Assembly (NCBI GenBank): GCA_905221605.1
Contig: CAJNDS010001835.1
Coordinates: forward strand, 389,101 to 453,100
DNA: 64,000 nucleotides
Direction of reading: 5' to 3'
Origin: Symbiodinium natans
Taxonomy: Eukaryota; Sar; Dinophyceae; Suessiales; Symbiodiniaceae
Below the pieces are notes generated by a model that made no database searches, was not told where the DNA came from, and saw only the letters and a list, made by a program, of their open reading frames with translations. How positions within the stretch are numbered: the first letter of the stretch is position 1; every line of letters begins with the position of its first letter. A program made the translations under genes and the position numbers. Positions 46,194 to 55,462 of the stretch are shown here, piece after piece.

Positions 46194-47282
46194 ATCATTG
46201 TCGACAAAAACAGGGCATCAAACATGCCCATCTGGATCCTAAGCATGGATTTGTCGAAAGCATTTGACCGAGTTGACTGGCAAAGCTTATGGCAAGCTCT
46301 TCGTGCCCAAGGAGTGTCTGAACAGATCGTTTGGATATTACAGTGCATGTATTTTGACCCGTGCGGCGAGGTCGTCCCGTGCAATGAACATAGCAAGCGG
46401 TTTGATATTCGTGCGGGCGTGCGTCAAGGTTGTGTTCTCAGTCCGCGCGTATTTTGTGCAGCTTTAGAATGGGGTATGCGTGCGTGGCGATTGAACGGCC
46501 AACCTTCCGGGCTTGTTCTGCAAGAGGATCGCGACCCATTGACTGATTTGAGATTCGCTGATGACATTCTACTATTTGCGCTTTCCCGCTTGCAATGCAC
46601 GGATATGTTGCGATCCTTGGTTGATGCGCTCTGATCTGGCTGGACATTGATACTTGCATCGAAGTTGTTCGCACTTGCCACAAATGGTTGGGATGTTTTC
46701 TCTCAATGTCAGGCACTCATGATGCAGATGTGGATTTCCATGTGTCATCTGCATCCCGCGCGTTCTGGGCTAACAAATGGCTTCTTTGTGATAAACGTGT
46801 CCCAGCAGCGTTGCGCATCAAATACTTTGAGGCAGTTGTGACTCCTGTCGCGTGCTTTGGTGCAGGGCATCGCAAGATTTATCATCATCACCTACGTCAG
46901 TTTGACTGTGAATGGCGACGTTTGCTTCGCACTTTGCTTGGTCCACCACCCGGCGTCGATTGCAGTTTGCCATGGCATGAGATTTTGCACCTCTGGAACG
47001 AGCGCGTGCGTGACTTCCAACAACGGCTTCATTAGCAAAGCTGGTCTGAAACATGCCTCAAGCATCCTCAAGCATTACTGGAGATTTGCTCGTCATGTGA
47101 GCTGCGTACCATCCAACAGATGGATCAAACGCGTTATGGAATGGATGCCTCGAAATTCCTGGGCCTCACATTTGGAAGCTTTCGCGCGTACTATGGGGTG
47201 GGAAAGGTGGATGGACCATGCAAAAAACGACACCAATTGGGAGAATCATTTTGCTGCTTTCTTCGCGTTTGTACAGCAATGA
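46194..47282 (+). pseudogene. LINE A reverse transcriptase, second part (palm, thumb, C-terminus)
   Basis: Continues LINE A after the nested copy. All palm motifs are present in order: motif A ILSMDLSKAFDRVDW, motif B GVRQGCVLSP and motif C LRFADDILLFA with the catalytic Asp pair. A stop follows at 46634. The thumb resumes in another frame from about 46668 (CHKWLGCFLSMSGTHDAD, then VTPVACFGAGHRKI, CEWRRLLRTLL, PWHEILHLWNERV). A last frame change near 47035 leads to the C-terminal block (HYWRFARHVSCVPSNRWIKR) ending at 47282. Confidence 0.85.
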
Positions 47283-47397
47283 TGTCCGAGCTCATGACGT
47301 CAAGTAGTTGTTGCAGGTTTGACAAGCGAGTGTTACAATGTCACTTGCTGTGTTGAATGTTTTCCTGCGCCCCAGAGGGGCTGCCTATCGGCTTGCA

Positions 47398-47430
47398 GGT
47401 CTCACTCACTCACTCAATATAATCAACGAA
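47398..47430 (+). repeat. LINE A tail and right target-site duplication
   Basis: TCTCACTCACTCAC tail directly followed by the right 17-bp duplication TCAATATAATCAACGAA (47414-47430). The tail is a TCAC tandem rather than poly(A), so priming during insertion probably used a short repeat. Confidence 0.88.
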
Positions 47431-47748
47431 ACTGCTGCTGTGGGGTCTGCGTCTAAGCGACAGGATGCACAGCTGTTGCCCGGATTGTGCCCCGGTGGCT
47501 GGACGTCCCTATGCCATCGAGGCTGACGGGCAAGATACTGTGCGGCCCCTCGACTACGCGCTGCGCACCTTCACGACCAACGACGTGCGCGAATGGTGTT
47601 GACTTCTTGCGGCTGCCGCACCGCGATATGTGATGGGCGCCTGTCCCCCGCGCTGGCATAGCGGTGCGGCGACCGCGTTGGGTTTGCCATGGGTACGCGC
47701 AGGATGTTTACTTCGAGGACTTCGATGTCCCGGCAAATGTGGGTCCGC

Positions 47749-49140
47749 TCAGGAGAGACGCTTCTCCGTGAAGATTAGCGGTGCTGGAGATGGGCAGGGA
47801 CAGCAGGCGGCAGCGAACGAGCGGGCAGCCGATGGACAAGAACCCAGACCATTGCCCGACGAAAGCTGCAACACGCAGCAAACCAATCGGATGAAGGTGG
47901 CTGCTTCGACACTCCAGCGACCACCAACGTCAAGACCAAGAACAACCAGCCGGCACCGATTAGCAGCGGCGAACTCAGGGTAAGTGCGTTCCTTGGCCCA
48001 GCGCGCCTCAGCCAGGGACCAAGGATGCGCCTGCTGTGCCGCCTCGCCGGCGACGGGGCAGTCCGGCGGAAGCGAGTGGCGAGACCAAGGTTGTGTCAAC
48101 AGCTAGCTGCGAGCCGCCCCACAAGGGCAAGCCATTGGCAGGACGTTGGTGGCAACAGCTGCACCGGCTTCACGACATACCCAAGCGGCGGCTCGCTCAA
48201 GCCGGCCCCCCCGCGTCCTGAGAACGCCAGACCGAGGGCAGGCAACAACATGGTCACCCAGGGCATCAAGCGGACGGCCACAGCGGCATCGCGCGGGAGC
48301 AAGAGGGAGCGGGAGCCGCAAGCGACGCAGAAACAAGACCCGGAAAAGTGCTGAGTCGAGGGCGAGCTCAGACGCAACAGGGCGGACAGTAAGCAATCTG
48401 GCGGCAAAGGGGCCGGACTGTGAGCCAAGGAGCGCGAGTTCGGCAGGGCCAACGGCACGACGGTGCTCCGCAGCAGCCCGATCGTCAAGGGCTCTCAGGC
48501 GGGGCGCTGCGCGTCCCGCGAACGCTCCGGGCGCATGCAGTGCAGCGCTTCGCAAGCCAAGACCGCCATCACGAAGGACAAGCTGCGCAACACGCGCAAC
48601 AGCAGGTGGCGACGGAGACGACCCGTCAGCAAGCAACAACGCACTCAGAGCCGAGAGCACGCGGGCATCGTGCGCGAGCGCAAACTCACGCGTGTCGCAA
48701 GGGGCGAGCGTGTGCAACGCAAACTGGGTGCGTGGGGCAACTGTGTACAGAAGCCGGAGCCACGAGACCTGAATGTCGCCAAGTTGGGGCAGGGAGGCGA
48801 GCAAGCCTTCGTGTCGCTCAGAGAGAGCCTGCAAGTGCCTGGAAACGATCTTCTTTTTTTCCCGCGGACCTTTTTTCCTCTGCCGAACTCCGGCTCGCCG
48901 AAGGGGGTTCCGAGGAGAGCGATTCCTCGCACAGACGGCTCGAGGGCTGGGTCACCAAACCACACGCGCGCATCAGGCGAAAGCTGATGCAGGCCGTCAG
49001 CTGCAACGCCACCCGCTGTTCCAGACTGCGGTCTTGCCAACAGTGAGGCGCATGCGGGCACAAGTCGAAAAAGGCGTCTCGCAGTGTCCAGAGCCGTGCG
49101 CGCGCGATCCGGGCACGTGACGATGTACAAATCATCCAGG
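47749..49140 (-). pseudogene. Second LINE family, fragment D (RT palm to C-terminus)
   Basis: Minus-strand reverse-transcriptase remnant unrelated in sequence to LINE A. It starts at the palm (TILDDLYIVTCPDRARTALD, about 49140) and continues through the thumb (LPQLGDIQVSWLRLL and TREFALAHDARVLSALSALL in the 48834-48103 frame) to a Cys/His block CRCGRPLDALGDHVVACPRS that looks zinc-binding. It ends with RLVVLGLDVGGRWS (about 47870). Several frame changes and an upstream break at the GTACGG satellite show it is dead. A stretch at 47440-47745 has no clear frame. Confidence 0.75.
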
Positions 49141-49224
49141 ATGGTTTTTTGTTGCTCGGACTTTTTCTGACTGCATGACTTAGCTAACTTCAAGAGTAAT
49201 GAAAACATAGGTTTCTGTTCTGAT

Positions 49225-49615
49225 GCCACGTGAAGGGGCGGGATGGGTACGGTGCGGGGGTGGGGGTGGGTACGGTGCGGGTGGTGCGGGTACGGTGGGG
49301 GTACGGTACGGGTACGGTGCGGGCACGGTACGGGTACGGTACGGGGTACGGTGCGGGGTACGGTATGGGGTACGGTACCCGTACCTGCGTACCCGTACCT
49401 ACGTACCCGTACCCGTACCCGTACCCGTACCGGCTCATGGGTTGCTAATAGCGGCTCATGGGCCGCTATTAGCGGCACAGGTACGGGGTACGGGGTGCGG
49501 GGTGCGGGGTGCGGGGTGCGGGGTGCGGGGTGCGGGGTGCGGGGTGCGGGGTACGGGGTACGGGGTACGGGGTACGGGGTACGGGGTACGGCTACCCGTA
49601 CCTTGTACATGTACC
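49225..49615. repeat. GTACGG/GTGCGG satellite with central hairpin
   Basis: Dense tandem array of short units: GGTACGG and GGTGCGG on the left, CCCGTACC in the middle (about 49377-49432), then GGGGTGCGG and GGGGTACGG on the right. The orientation flips around the centre. Units are rich in GTAC and the array keeps all frames open. It lies directly upstream (minus strand) of RT fragment D, at its 5' break. Confidence 0.93.
49444..49473. repeat. Perfect 12-bp inverted repeat with 6-base loop
   Basis: GCTAATAGCGGC (49444-49455), loop TCATGG, GCCGCTATTAGC (49462-49473). The arms are perfectly complementary. GGCTCATGG also occurs just upstream at about 49432-49440. It lies at the centre of the GTACGG satellite. 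Confidence 0.93.
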
Positions 49616-49699
49616 TGCCCCCTGTCCCTTGTACCTACCATCCGCCCCCTGTACTCCGTACCCTCATCCTGGCCCAAAACGTCTGCGACAGAGCATTAC

Positions 49700-51407
49700 T
49701 CTTAAAGTTAGATAATGCATGACCATGGTCCCGAGTCGGTCCCGGCTGCAAGACTCCGCGCCCCGCGGTCAAGCGGCTGGGCATCTGCCGTGCTTGTGGG
49801 CGAGGCAGTTGGCCACGCGCAGCCAAGCGCCGTCCCCGCCACTGCTTGTTGCACGGCGACTGACAGCATGCCCCACCATCTTTTATCTGCGCGCCCATCC
49901 TGACCTCGTGCCCGGCAGGCACGGGCACGCACAAAGTCGCGCATGAGCCCCCAGGAACCGCCATTCCGGCCCCGTCGACGTCCGCACTGCATGGCTGCGG
50001 TTGCCCAGTCGCGACACCAAGGTGCCATCGCAGCACAGGGCCTGGCCTGTGGGCGTGGCTTCGTACAAGCATGTCTAGTCGCCGCCGGTCCCCGGGCGCC
50101 ACGCCGAGGGCCGTGGTGTGCGCAAGCCATTGCTGCGGGACCACCTGCCCTTCCGGCCCAAGCGCCTCGCGAGCGACGCGGATCCACGCGCACTCGACAA
50201 CCTTGGCTTGCCGTGCGAGCAAGCCGGTGCGTGGGCAGGCCAGGGTGTGGTCACCGAAGCGGTCCACCTGCCCGCCGCAGCCTGGCGCTGGGCCGCAACG
50301 TCCCAAGGCGATGGGTAAGGGCAATGCGCACGCGCCGGCGTAAGGCCAACTGCATGGCATCTGACGACAGCGTCGTGGCAGCCTCGCTAAGGATGGCGGT
50401 GAGCCGTGCTCCTGCGTGTGGCCCCGCCTCCGATCGGGTGGCTGGCTGGCAGGGCTGGCAGCAAAACGCGGTCCCAGCCATGCGGCCAGTCACCGAGGCC
50501 TGCCAGTCACCGAGGCCTACGTCCTGCTTAGGGGGCCCAGCCAACTCGTGCCAGGGGGGCATGCTTCCCAGCCTTCTGTCCGCAGTAGCGCCTGAGCAGC
50601 CTCAATTTTTTTTGGCCAAGCATCGCACGCCGGCCCCACCATCCTCAGCCAAACATCGCACACAGTGCGCGGCCAAGTCCGGCAGTCTGGCGCGCAAAAA
50701 CGGGCAGTGAGTCTGCCCATGCGGCCCAGTACGCTGCTGGAGCTGATCGAGTGGCCGACTGGGACCGAATCCTCCAAACACGGCCGGCTGCGTTGCTAGG
50801 GCGCGAGCGTGCTCTGTCGTCTGGCGCGATCCCCCCCAGCAAGTCCATCAACGTCCCCCACGGTCGAAGAGGGGTGCGGCATGGCATCCAACCTGGGCGC
50901 CGCTTGGCTGAGGAGCGGGACCTGCTGCAACACCTACCCCTCCTTCCCGACACGCAGTGTGCTCAACCATGCTCTCCGCACCGTCCCGCCACACGACGTG
51001 GCCCCGTGCACCAAAGCGGCTTGGCACCGTGACAACATACAAGTACAAGTCATCGAGGAATGCCAAGAGGTTGTCTTGGGGATTCAGCGACGCTGCTGCT
51101 CGGGCCAGGGAATCCTGCTGCCCCAACGCGAAAAGCGCTGTAGCCAGCGGATCCCCCTGCTCGCATCCTTCACCTTGCGGCATGTCGCGGAGCAGGCCCT
51201 CGGAGTTGTTTTTTGGCCCTCGGAATCCCACCAGCAGTATTGCGAGGGCTGGCCGTAAAACAAACGCACGAACGGCGCCACCTCCCGCAATTTGGCGAGA
51301 AACGCGGCGCGCGAGATGCTGTCATAGGCGCTTCGGCCATCGAGCGACACGACGACCGCATCGGTCCGTGTGTCTAAAGCGGGAAGCGGCAGCACGTTGC
51401 CACCCAC
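49700..51407 (-). pseudogene. Second LINE family, fragment C (RT)
   Basis: Minus-strand RT remnant of the same family as fragment D, here including palm motif A (VVSLDGRSAYDSISRAAFLA, 51350-51290) and the next strand (RLFYGQPSQYCWW). Then follow the motif B-like QGEGCEQGDPLATALFALGQ (about 51180) and motif C FLDDLYLYVV (about 51050). Downstream lie degraded thumb sequence and the Cys/His block GQVDRFGDHTLACPRTG, then RRRLDMLV at about 50070. Frames change several times. In this family the catalytic turn is FLDD, unlike FADD in LINE A. Confidence 0.78.
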
Positions 51408-51476
51408 GCAAGGTTCCTGCTGCGGCCTGAGTCAGCAGAAGCCTCGCCCCACAGTGGAGTGGGGAAGCCTTACCCG

Positions 51477-52000
51477 TCAGACCCCGGCGGCGGCTGACAC
51501 TGCAAGGGAAGCGTTCAAGCTCGGCAGGAAGGCGAGCAAGCAGTGCCCGGAGAAAGTGGCTGGCGCACCTGCAGTTGCGGCCCCTCCAAAGCCGAGCGGT
51601 AGAGCAGCGTAGGCCTCAACCGCCTGATCATGCTCCCGAGCATACTCGACGGTGCAGTCTAAGGGAAGCAGACGGTAGCCAACCCGATTGCAAGTCGGCG
51701 AGGTCTGGGATGCGCTGCAGCAGTGTTCTGCTGGCGGCGTTTTTCCTGCAGCTGTTGCGTTTCCAAAGCTCCACGCTCCCACCCAAACTTCGACGCCCTG
51801 CTGGGTGGATGGACAGATTGCGGGCTCCTGCGTTCCAAACACGGGTTTTGCCCTGGTTGAGCTGGACTCGTCGAGACTGCGTGAGCAGCGTGGGCAAACC
51901 CATGACAGACCGGTGTCCCCACGCACGGCAATGGGCGCCCGTTGCATATTCCAGTTTGCCAACTCCACGAAATTTGATGCCTCCACTGTAGGTGCAAACA
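51477..52000 (-). pseudogene. Second LINE family, fragment F (post-palm part only)
   Basis: Contains QLNQGKTRVWNAG (about 51865) and, further on, RIPDLADLQSGWL and CTVEYAREHDQAVEA. These correspond to the thumb region of fragment D (QLGDIQVSWLRLL, TREFALAHD). It lies upstream of palm motif A of fragment C, the wrong order for one element, so it is a separate copy. Confidence 0.6.
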
Positions 52001-52329
52001 GCCGCGACTCGACGGCAGCAGAGCGCATGGACGTGGGCCGGCGGCGCTGGCTGAGGCGCGGGGGTACTGACGGTTGCTCACGTCGGTTGCTCGCGCAGTC
52101 GGTCGATGCCTTGCGCCAGTTGGGGGCCAAAGAAGGATTGGAGAATGGCCTCCTGGACTCCTGCTTGAAAAAGATTAATCGTGGAAGTTATAAGATGCAA
52201 CTAAAGCAGAAAGATGGTTTTTAAAAAATACAGGATTTAAAACGGATTTTCATATCATGCCAGATTTACCGGATTCAACAATTAAAACAGATTTAGATAT
52301 GATTGACTGAATATTCAATAGTAATGATA
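52001..52329. other. A/T-rich spacer between LINE families
   Basis: From about 52150 the base composition turns A/T-rich (TTAAAAAATACAGG, AATATGGTAATATGG), unlike both neighbours. No gene. It may be the 5' edge of fragment E or a separate small insertion. Confidence 0.4.
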
Positions 52330-53176
52330 TGCAATATGGTAATATGGTCAATGGAAGTTATATCCATGTCAAACAGACTGTCATTGCCAAATGGTATGAA
52401 CAAGCTGCATATACACCATATATGTGACACCGGGATGTAGCCTCTTGGCAAAGTGCGCCGCTGGCAGGCCCAAACCAGGTGCGCGCGTCCATAAGCATGC
52501 GGCCAATGATGCTCCCACAGACAAACTCATTGACGTGCCTGACTGCCATAAATGGTTTGGGCGCATGCTCTCCACAGCGAGCTCAGATGCATTGAAAAAA
52601 GACTTGAGTTTCCACTTGCAAAAGGCTACCAAATCATGTTGGAAGCACAGTTGGACATCATGCGATGAGAACCTCCTTTTGGCTCGTGACCCACGGTCGT
52701 TTCTAGAATGTCCTCTTGTCGATTGGAGTTCTTTCGATCGGTGGTGATATCACCTGTTGCATGCTTTGCTTCCGGGCATCATGCCGTGCACGGCATTTGC
52801 ACAAGATGGATGTTGAATTTCGGCGCTTACTACGATGCTGCTCGGAATATTGGATGGAATGGATTGGAAATTACTATGGCATCAAATTCTACAGTCATGG
52901 AACGGACGCATCCGAAACTGCTGTGATCCAGAAAAATGGCCAACGCAGTATTTGCAGCTTGCTTCGTACATCGCGCTGCTACCAAGCCAGTCGGGTCAAA
53001 CGTGCTATGACTGTGTTATGAAATGGAATCTCCCTCGTCGTACGAAAATGATGTAGCATGAGAAATTGGTTACCTTTTGCAGATGGCAGGAGAAAGGCCA
53101 CTGGACCTAGAAGCTGTGCAATCGTCATGGCAAAACGATTTGCCCCAGTTTCATGACGTCTACCGATTGTGAAAGG

Positions 53177-53237
<61 letters not shown>
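52330..53237 (+). mobile_element. LINE E, 5'-truncated member of the LINE A family
   Basis: Plus-strand RT thumb and C-terminal remnant. The blocks correspond one to one with LINE A: CHKWFGRMLSTASSDA (52541) matches CHKWLGCFLSMSGTHDA, SPVACFASGHHAVH (52750) matches TPVACFGAGHRKIY, MDVEFRRLLRCC matches FDCEWRRLLRTL, and LLWHQILQSWNGRIR matches PWHEILHLWNERVR. Frames shift three times. It ends in a (CA)n tract at 53177-53237, which may be its 3' tail. No target duplication was found. Confidence 0.75.
53177..53237. repeat. (CA)n microsatellite
   Basis: About 30 CA dinucleotides without interruption after the first few bases. It adjoins the 3' end of LINE E. Confidence 0.95.
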
Positions 53238-53239
<2 letters not shown>

Positions 53240-55460
53240 ATCCAGATTTGCCTTCTTTGCACAGCGTAGTTGATATCCTGAGCCGTAAAGGGTCAAGGCT
53301 TCGGGCATTCAGGTTTGACTTTGACATTGACTTTTCCTTTCGCAGATTCCCGCTTGCAGAGGCAGCTGGCAACGGGGGGAGGCAGGGAGGAGACATCGCA
53401 TCCACACCGAGCCCCGAGCGACAGGCGACGCCTCGTCGTCGATCGTCGTCGCTCTTCTTCGCTCGTTTTCGCCCGTCTTTACTCGGTCGCTCGTGTTCAC
53501 GTGTCTTTGCGTCTTTGCTTGTCTGAGTCTGCGCAGATTTCCGCACGACCGCGCCACCGATGCAATCCGTCATTGACTGCACGACAGCTCTACAGTGGTG
53601 GCACGTGGACGCGTAAAGCTGCCAGCATTGCCAGCAGCACAAGGCTGCGCGGCGAACGTTTGCCTTCCCTGTATGCTGAACAAGGCAGCAACCGGCCACG
53701 TGCTTGATCCGTGCTTCGCGCCACAACAAGTTGGCAACTACCTCAACCCATCTTGACGCGTGGGGAAATCCACCTTCCAATCTCGCAACGACATTGGTAG
53801 CGACGCGTGCCCTTTCGACAGATGCGCCCGCTGCCCTCTTGAACCGACCGACAGGGTGCAAAACTTGCACACAAGCAGCGGCCGGGCGAGCACATCTAGC
53901 TCGTGAGTGCAGCGGCATCGCGAGTACTGCTGGAAACTTCTGAGTTGTGCTTCCACCACCCTCCAAAGTAGGGACGTGCCACTTTGCAAACTTGTTTGTC
54001 ACCATTCAGATTGAGAAACCTTGAATAGGAACAGCCAAAGTTTAAGGCTTCTACGTCAGGTTCTTTCTGTCTGCCCTCGGGACCCAACCTCTGTGTTCAT
54101 CTCCAAGTCTAGGGTCGGCAGGTACATCCTGGATCCCCTTTATAGTTTGTTCAGCCCTGCGGCCCTAGGTGCTGTTCAACTATCTGCACTTGTGGGTCAA
54201 GCCAAACCTAAGGCTCGGCACTAAGAGACTCTAAATTTTAAGCCTCCCGGCCACCCCCTCCTGGCCCCCGTTTAGTGACCAGACTTTCCTTAGCTTATGT
54301 TTCGTGGGAAAAGAGAAGAGCGGCCGCATTATGAATTTCAGGGAAACGCCAATTACGCAAGATTAAAGGGAAAATGAGGACGCGGAAAGAATGTCAGAAA
54401 CAATCTGATCGTATTGCGAACTGGGAGGGCGTTGCTGCAAGAAACAAATGTTCATCACCAAATATGTTGATGCGCACGTCCTGTCTGCAGTTCCTGTTGC
54501 ATGCTTGTCGCCGCCTTACAATTCAGCGTGGTCATGCGTGGTCCATTATCACCCCGATATAGTATGTGTAGAACTGGGGGAATAGTGCACACATGCAGGC
54601 AAGGCTTCTTACATTTGACGGGGTTCCATGTTGTGGGGGTTGCGTTCCGTGGCACTGGAAAGAGGACGGGACGGACAGCAGCTCCATTTTGAATGGTCGT
54701 GTGTCAGCTACAGTCTCGTATTTGTCGCGTACCTTTACGCGGATCCAGTTTAGTTGGGAGCACTGTTGGACCATCAAAAGGCCACTGCAAGCCCTAAGCG
54801 GAGGGGGGGGGGGGGGGGGGCTTGAGCAGAAGGGGGGGCGGGGGGGGAAGGGTGGGGGGGGCCTAGCTTGGGTTCCCGCAGGCCACAGTGATGCGCACTA
54901 TCTTCGATCTGTCTGAAAATTACTGCCGTGGGGATGCGGGGAACGGGAATTGACTTATTTCCTTGCAGCCTCCACGCAAAACGGACTGGAACAAGTGCCT
55001 AGGACAAGCGACGTTCTTCGGCGAGCCTTGCAAACGCCCAGGCGGTTGAAGATATCTCCTGCACGGCTGTAACACAACTGCACGTACATGCACATACATG
55101 CAAGTACTCTGACGCCCTGGCTGCACACGCACACTGCTCTTTCTCTGAAAGTCATGGGCACGCGTCTCTATGTTGATGGAGTCTGCACTCGCGGAAGCTG
55201 TGTCTGGCAGGAGGCCAAACCTTTAAATGTTGGCCTCCCACGCTACGGCATCATCACTTTGCGACGAGGTTGTCAGCTACACAACTGATAGCCAAACGTT
55301 GGTCGGTTCATGATGACTGCAATTCGTCGCATTCAAGAGGGTCGCAAGTCTGCTCCGGTAGAATTGAAGTTAACGGATTGAGACCCTAACTGGATGCAGT
55401 GGCACATGCCACGCTCCTCAACTGCAAAAAACAAAACAAGAGTCAGAGCAGAGCTGTACA
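53240..55460. other. No recognisable gene; poly(G) tracts
   Basis: Short frames only; the long minus-strand frame at 54005-53160 runs through the (CA)n tract and shows no motif. G-runs lie at 54803-54820 (18 G) and 54824-54860. This is the downstream flank of the GSA aminomutase gene. Confidence 0.4.
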
Positions 55461-55462
55461 AT

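Larger units (their letters stand above)
40024..47413 (+). mobile_element. Full-length non-LTR retrotransposon (LINE A), with LINE B nested inside
   Basis: Bounded by a perfect 17-bp target-site duplication. Order: spliced-leader relict, ORF1, apurinic-type endonuclease, reverse transcriptase, C-terminal region, a short 3' region and a (TCAC)n tail touching the right duplication. Without the nested copy (about 42849-46193) it would be about 4.0 kb. The two-ORF layout, the endonuclease-before-RT order and the target duplication establish a LINE. The element is dead: ORF1 has an insertion with a stop, the endonuclease and RT have frameshifts, and RT is split by LINE B. The 17-bp duplication is still intact, so the insertion is not ancient. 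The clade was not determined. Confidence 0.92.

Noticed and set aside
49223-49722. Overlapping plus-strand frames rich in Gly, Val, Tyr and Arg
   Set aside because: Translations of the GTACGG satellite.
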